From positions 1 to 15,281 of the forward strand of contig CAKPJN010000014.1 of assembly GCA_934162665.1 (NCBI GenBank): DNA of 15,281 nucleotides, in the 5' to 3' direction. This document shows, one piece after another, positions 13,307-15,281 of the stretch (the first letter of the stretch is position 1; each line of letters opens with the position of its first letter). Position numbers and translations under genes: made by a program. The DNA is from an uncultured Bacilli bacterium (lineage in GTDB: Bacteria > Bacillota_I > Bacilli_A > RF39 > UBA660). The notes below the pieces were generated by a model. That model was not told the DNA's origin. It saw only the letters and a program-made list of their open reading frames with translations, and searched no databases.

Positions 13307-13918
13307 ATGAATAATCAAAACAACACAAAAAAGAATTATTATTATTCTCATTCAACATTTAGAAGAATTTTAGATAAAGTTGATGAATTTATGGACAGAT
13401 TTATGATAATGTACTGGGTTTCAATCGCATTTGTAATTTTTATTCCTACAATAATAATGTACTTGTCTCTTCCAGAAGATATACGTACACCTTTATCAGG
13501 TATGGTAAGCGGTATCATTACACTAATCCTAATACCTATAACCATTAATCATATAAATCAAAAATCATATGAAAGAAACACTCTATATAACTATAATTAT
13601 AATTTATATAATGACTTATCTAAAATTATCATAAATTTACTTTCTGAAATAAATCATACTGAAAAAATTGATAATAGCAGATTAAATTCTTATATAGTAG
13701 AAAATTATAGCAAAATGTGTTTAACATTCAAATCAAGTTTAATATGGGATATTTCAACTCTAAACGAGGAATGCAAATTAAGTAAAGAAAATACCGTATA
13801 TTATTGTGAAAAAATACTAAAAAGGATTCGTAAAGAAATCGGAATTAATCAAACATTCCACATTAATAAAAAAGCAATATCATACATAAGTAATAGTTAT
13901 AAGGAGGTAGTAGAATAA
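13307..13918 (+). CDS. Two-TM membrane protein with helical cytoplasmic domain
   Basis: A 203-aa protein with AAAAGGAG (13294-13301) 5 nt before the ATG. An Asn/Lys/Tyr-rich N-terminus (1-34) is followed by two membrane helices: about 35-54 (MYWVSIAFVIFIPTIIMYLS) and about 62-82 (PLSGMVSGIITLILIPITIN). A long, mostly helical cytoplasmic part follows (about 83-203) without a recognised enzyme motif. The stop overlaps the start of the lysine-rich peptide gene, so the two form a coupled pair ended by a terminator. A small two-TM protein beside XRE/ImmA in a region with other defence genes could be a membrane effector or sensor. The family is not recognised and this is inference from context only. 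Confidence 0.75.
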   Translation: MNNQNNTKKNYYYSHSTFRRILDKVDEFMDRFMIMYWVSIAFVIFIPTIIMYLSLPEDIRTPLSGMVSGIITLILIPITINHINQKSYERNTLYNYNYNLYNDLSKIIINLLSEINHTEKIDNSRLNSYIVENYSKMCLTFKSSLIWDISTLNEECKLSKENTVYYCEKILKRIRKEIGINQTFHINKKAISYISNSYKEVVE

Positions 13919-14043
13919 TGGCAGTTCATCATGGAGGAAAAGTTGGAAAGGCTGGAAAAACACTTGCCACAAAATTATCATCTAAAAGTGCCAAGTCTAA
14001 AGCGGGAAAAACTTTAGCTAATCATAAGGCATCAAAGCACTAA
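13918..14043 (+). CDS. Lysine-rich 41-aa peptide with internal repeat
   Basis: The ATG overlaps the two-TM stop (TAATG), with AAGGAGG at 13901-13907 10 nt upstream, so translation is coupled. The product is very basic: Lys about a quarter, with Gly, Ala, Ser and His. It contains two KAGKTLA units (around 11-17 and 28-34, the second as SKAGKTLANH). No hydrophobic segment, Cys or acidic residue is present. It could bind nucleic acid, lipid or the acidic part of a partner, acting as antitoxin, toxin or cofactor of the two-TM protein. I do not recognise a named family. Ribosome site, coupling and following terminator together make it a convincing gene. Confidence 0.75.
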   Translation: MAVHHGGKVGKAGKTLATKLSSKSAKSKAGKTLANHKASKH

Positions 14044-14067
14044 TTAAAATATATTTTTCATACTATA

Positions 14068-14107
14068 TATAGGGAGTTTTAAACGCATTAACTCCCTATA
14101 ATTTTTT
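14068..14107 (+). terminator. Terminator of the two-TM/lysine-rich operon
   Basis: TATAGGGAGTT (14068-14078) pairs perfectly with AACTCCCTATA (14090-14100) and is followed by ATTTTTT. It ends the operon 24 nt after the last stop codon. Confidence 0.85.
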
Positions 14108-14150
14108 GTACAACATTCTATAATAACAAGTCAAGAGCAAACTTAAAAGA

Positions 14151-14192
14151 GAGGGTTTAAAGTTTTATTACTTTAAGCCCTCATTATTTTTT
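14151..14192 (+). terminator. Terminator hairpin at the start of repeat C
   Basis: GAGGGTTTAAAG (14151-14162) pairs with CTTTAAGCCCTC (14171-14182) with one G-U, followed by ATTATTTTTT. Equivalent to the hairpin at 11505-11549 in copy B. Confidence 0.65.
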
Positions 14193-14587
14193 GAAAAGTC
14201 TCTCAAATTTTTTGCTCATTTCAATTCGTGTTACGATTTTGATTTGAGCGATGTCTCTCAAAAGTCTCAGTCATAAATGCCCTAAATAGCACCAAAACGA
14301 ATTTGGGATTTTGAAATTTGCTGTCTCTTAGAATCTCTCAAAAACTCTCACGATATTTTGAAGCAAAGAAAAAGTGCCCGAACACCGCCGTAAAAAGCAG
14401 TATTCGGGCATAAAAAAGCCTCGGAACACAAATGTTCAGAGGTGTTGGCAGATTATATCAACCTGTCAAGTCACGGTAGTATTTGCTTCGCAAATCTCCA
14501 CCTTAAAGACTTGACAGAACGATGTTACGGGTTTATTTGCATTATAAACCCATAATAACGATTCTTCGAATCCTTAATTTCTTTTTA

Positions 14588-14624
14588 CAAAAGAAAAACG
14601 AGATACTCGCTTGAGTATCTCGTT
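14588..14624 (-). terminator. Terminator belonging to the tRNA-Gln fragment in copy C
   Basis: On the minus strand, just past the tRNA CCA end, a 12-bp perfect stem (14624-14613 with 14608-14597) is followed by TTTTTCTTTT. It is the natural terminator of a tRNA gene. Copy A has lost it in a clean 47-bp deletion. Confidence 0.75.
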
Positions 14625-14630
14625 CCTCTT

Positions 14631-14674
14631 TGGCAGAGGTATAAGGATTCGAACCTTAAATGACGGAGTCAGAG
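14631..14674 (-). pseudogene. 3' half of tRNA-Gln (CUG), copy C
   Basis: Same tRNA 3' half as at 813-856: CTG anticodon in loop CTCTGAC, T arm with TTCGAAT loop, acceptor 3' strand, G discriminator and CCA. The 5' half is missing here too, so it cannot be a working tRNA. Unlike copy A it keeps its downstream terminator, suggesting C is closer to the original tRNA end. Confidence 0.7.
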
Positions 14675-14973
14675 GCTCGCAATCTTTTTTCGAAACCGCC
14701 TATTTAAGCCATTTTTCAGACTTTGCGTCTCTCAAAAATCTCTCAGAATTTTATTTTTGCTCAGCACAGCAAATTCGTATGAGGAATTGCGAACCTTACA
14801 CTGAGGTGTCGAAACAAACTCTAAATCCGCATTATCTTTTACAGTAGGGTAGTGCACCGTTTGGTGACGAAGAATATAAAAGCTCTTCATTTAATTTCAC
14901 AAACAAAGTGTCATATATGGCGGCAAATAAATACCTAACTTAAACATAATAAGCCTCTCCTTTAATTACACTC

Positions 14974-15123
14974 CTATTTGTTTTCAAACCAAATATCCAT
15001 TTTGCTTGACTGAGCTTGTCTTTTGTATTCTGTTTGATTTTGAACACTATTCTCTGACGGAGGCGAAGGTGCTTTGTTAAATGTTCTGAGTATTTCTTCA
15101 ATTTCTTTTTCTTGTTCGTCCAT
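14974..15123 (-). CDS. Unknown 49-aa hydrophilic protein
   Basis: The start is the ATG at 15123: AAGGAG lies 7 nt upstream on the minus strand, whereas the longer frame to 15180 has no ribosome site and runs through a hairpin-rich leader. The product begins MDEQEKEIEEILRTF (helical, acidic), has a Pro/Ser-rich middle (NKAPSPPSENSVQ) and ends in a polar stretch with SSKMDIWFENK. No signal, membrane segment or Cys. The family is not recognised; size and composition resemble small accessory proteins of mobile elements. Repeat C lies downstream in the same direction and carries minus-strand terminators. Probably real on the strength of the ribosome site. Confidence 0.6.
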   Translation of the reverse strand: MDEQEKEIEEILRTFNKAPSPPSENSVQNQTEYKRQAQSSKMDIWFENK

Positions 15124-15178
15124 TTGATTTCTCCTTGTTCGATTTCTTTCCGAAAATCGGCAAAGCGCTTTTTTTGTC

Positions 15179-15251
15179 ACCTTTCGGAAAGGGACTTCCG
15201 AAGAAATCCTTTTCGTAAGGAAAAGGCGGCAGCGGAAGCTCCGCTACCGCC
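15179..15251 (-). promoter_or_regulatory. Hairpin-rich leader of the 49-aa gene
   Basis: Three stems lie upstream of the gene. A 12-bp GC-rich stem (15251-15240 with 15236-15225) is followed on the minus strand by CTTTTCC. The second is CCTTTTC/GAAAAGG (15226-15208). The third is a TTCGGAA/TTCCGAA-type stem near 15184-15203. One position of the first stem is a G-U pair on the minus strand but a mismatch on the plus strand, supporting minus-strand RNA. Possible attenuator or structured leader; the window ends before the promoter. Confidence 0.5.
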
Positions 15252-15281
15252 ATCCTTAAATGGTTAGCTATCTGTTATTTC

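Larger units (their letters stand above)
14133..14814 (-). repeat. Repeat copy C: full-length structured repeat with tRNA-Gln 3' fragment
   Basis: The longest of the three copies. From 14202 on it matches copy A base for base apart from scattered changes and a 47-bp segment (about 14584-14630) that A lacks. Its first 70 bp (14133-14201), with a hairpin (14151-14162 with 14171-14182) and T run, are shared with copy B but not A. It contains no credible protein gene; an open frame at 14611-14847 is the antisense reading of the tRNA piece. Together A and C form a direct repeat flanking about 13.2 kb that includes every recognised gene from the Abi gene to the lysine-rich peptide. Confidence 0.85.

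Noticed and set aside
14611..14847. Open frame of 78 codons on the plus strand
   Set aside because: It is the antisense reading of the tRNA-Gln fragment and repeat C; it has no ribosome site. This is a well-known kind of false gene.

Overview
This is a low-GC, AT-rich window that looks like a gut Firmicute (Clostridia, perhaps a Ruminococcus relative). The basis is the Shine-Dalgarno-led genes, the GHKL/LytTR two-component pair, two secreted subtilisin/BspA-type leucine-rich-repeat proteases, and mobile-island debris. The taxon is an inference from style, not from a marker gene. Much of the window reads as an accessory (defence/mobile) island.

Layout. 1-345: a 60-aa unknown gene with its own terminator. 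431-996, 11491-11677 and 14133-14814: three copies (A, B partial, C) of a structured intergenic repeat. A and C are about 0.6 kb, nearly identical and in the same orientation, and each carries the 3' half of a tRNA-Gln(CUG) on the minus strand. 1063-1980 (-): an Abi_2/AbiF-like HEPN protein preceded by its own promoter and a three-hairpin small RNA (about 2004-2067). 2414-4412: a LytTR response regulator and an AgrC-like GHKL histidine kinase. 4641-11420: a co-directional secretory cluster containing subtilase 1, micropeptide 1, small membrane ORFs, subtilase 2, micropeptide 2 and a Ser/Thr/Asn-rich lipoprotein. The cluster ends in the decayed start of another lipoprotein, cut by repeat B. 11678-11950 (-): a fragment holding only the AGS-C sensor domain of a CBASS-type nucleotidyltransferase. 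12110-14043: an XRE regulator, an ImmA/IrrE metallopeptidase, a second minus-strand three-hairpin RNA, a tiny ORF, a two-TM protein and a 41-aa lysine-rich peptide. 14974-15123 (-): a 49-aa hydrophilic protein with a hairpin-rich leader.

How the genes may work together. The most interesting unit is the LytTR/GHKL pair followed by two 'subtilase + micropeptide' gene pairs. Each micropeptide is translationally coupled to the stop codon of its protease. Both share MKExYxKP, an IxEF block and VITTSS, then diverge into short acidic, Trp-containing tails. There is no AgrB or AgrD. My hypothesis is a peptide-signalling or peptide-maturation system in which the dedicated subtilases process, or are controlled by, these peptides and the sensor kinase reads the product.

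The second unit is a pair of small RNAs with the same promoter layout and three-hairpin fold. One lies upstream of the HEPN Abi gene and one lies apart from any Abi gene, next to the XRE/ImmA genes. All functional links are inferences from sequence and gene order; no database search was run.
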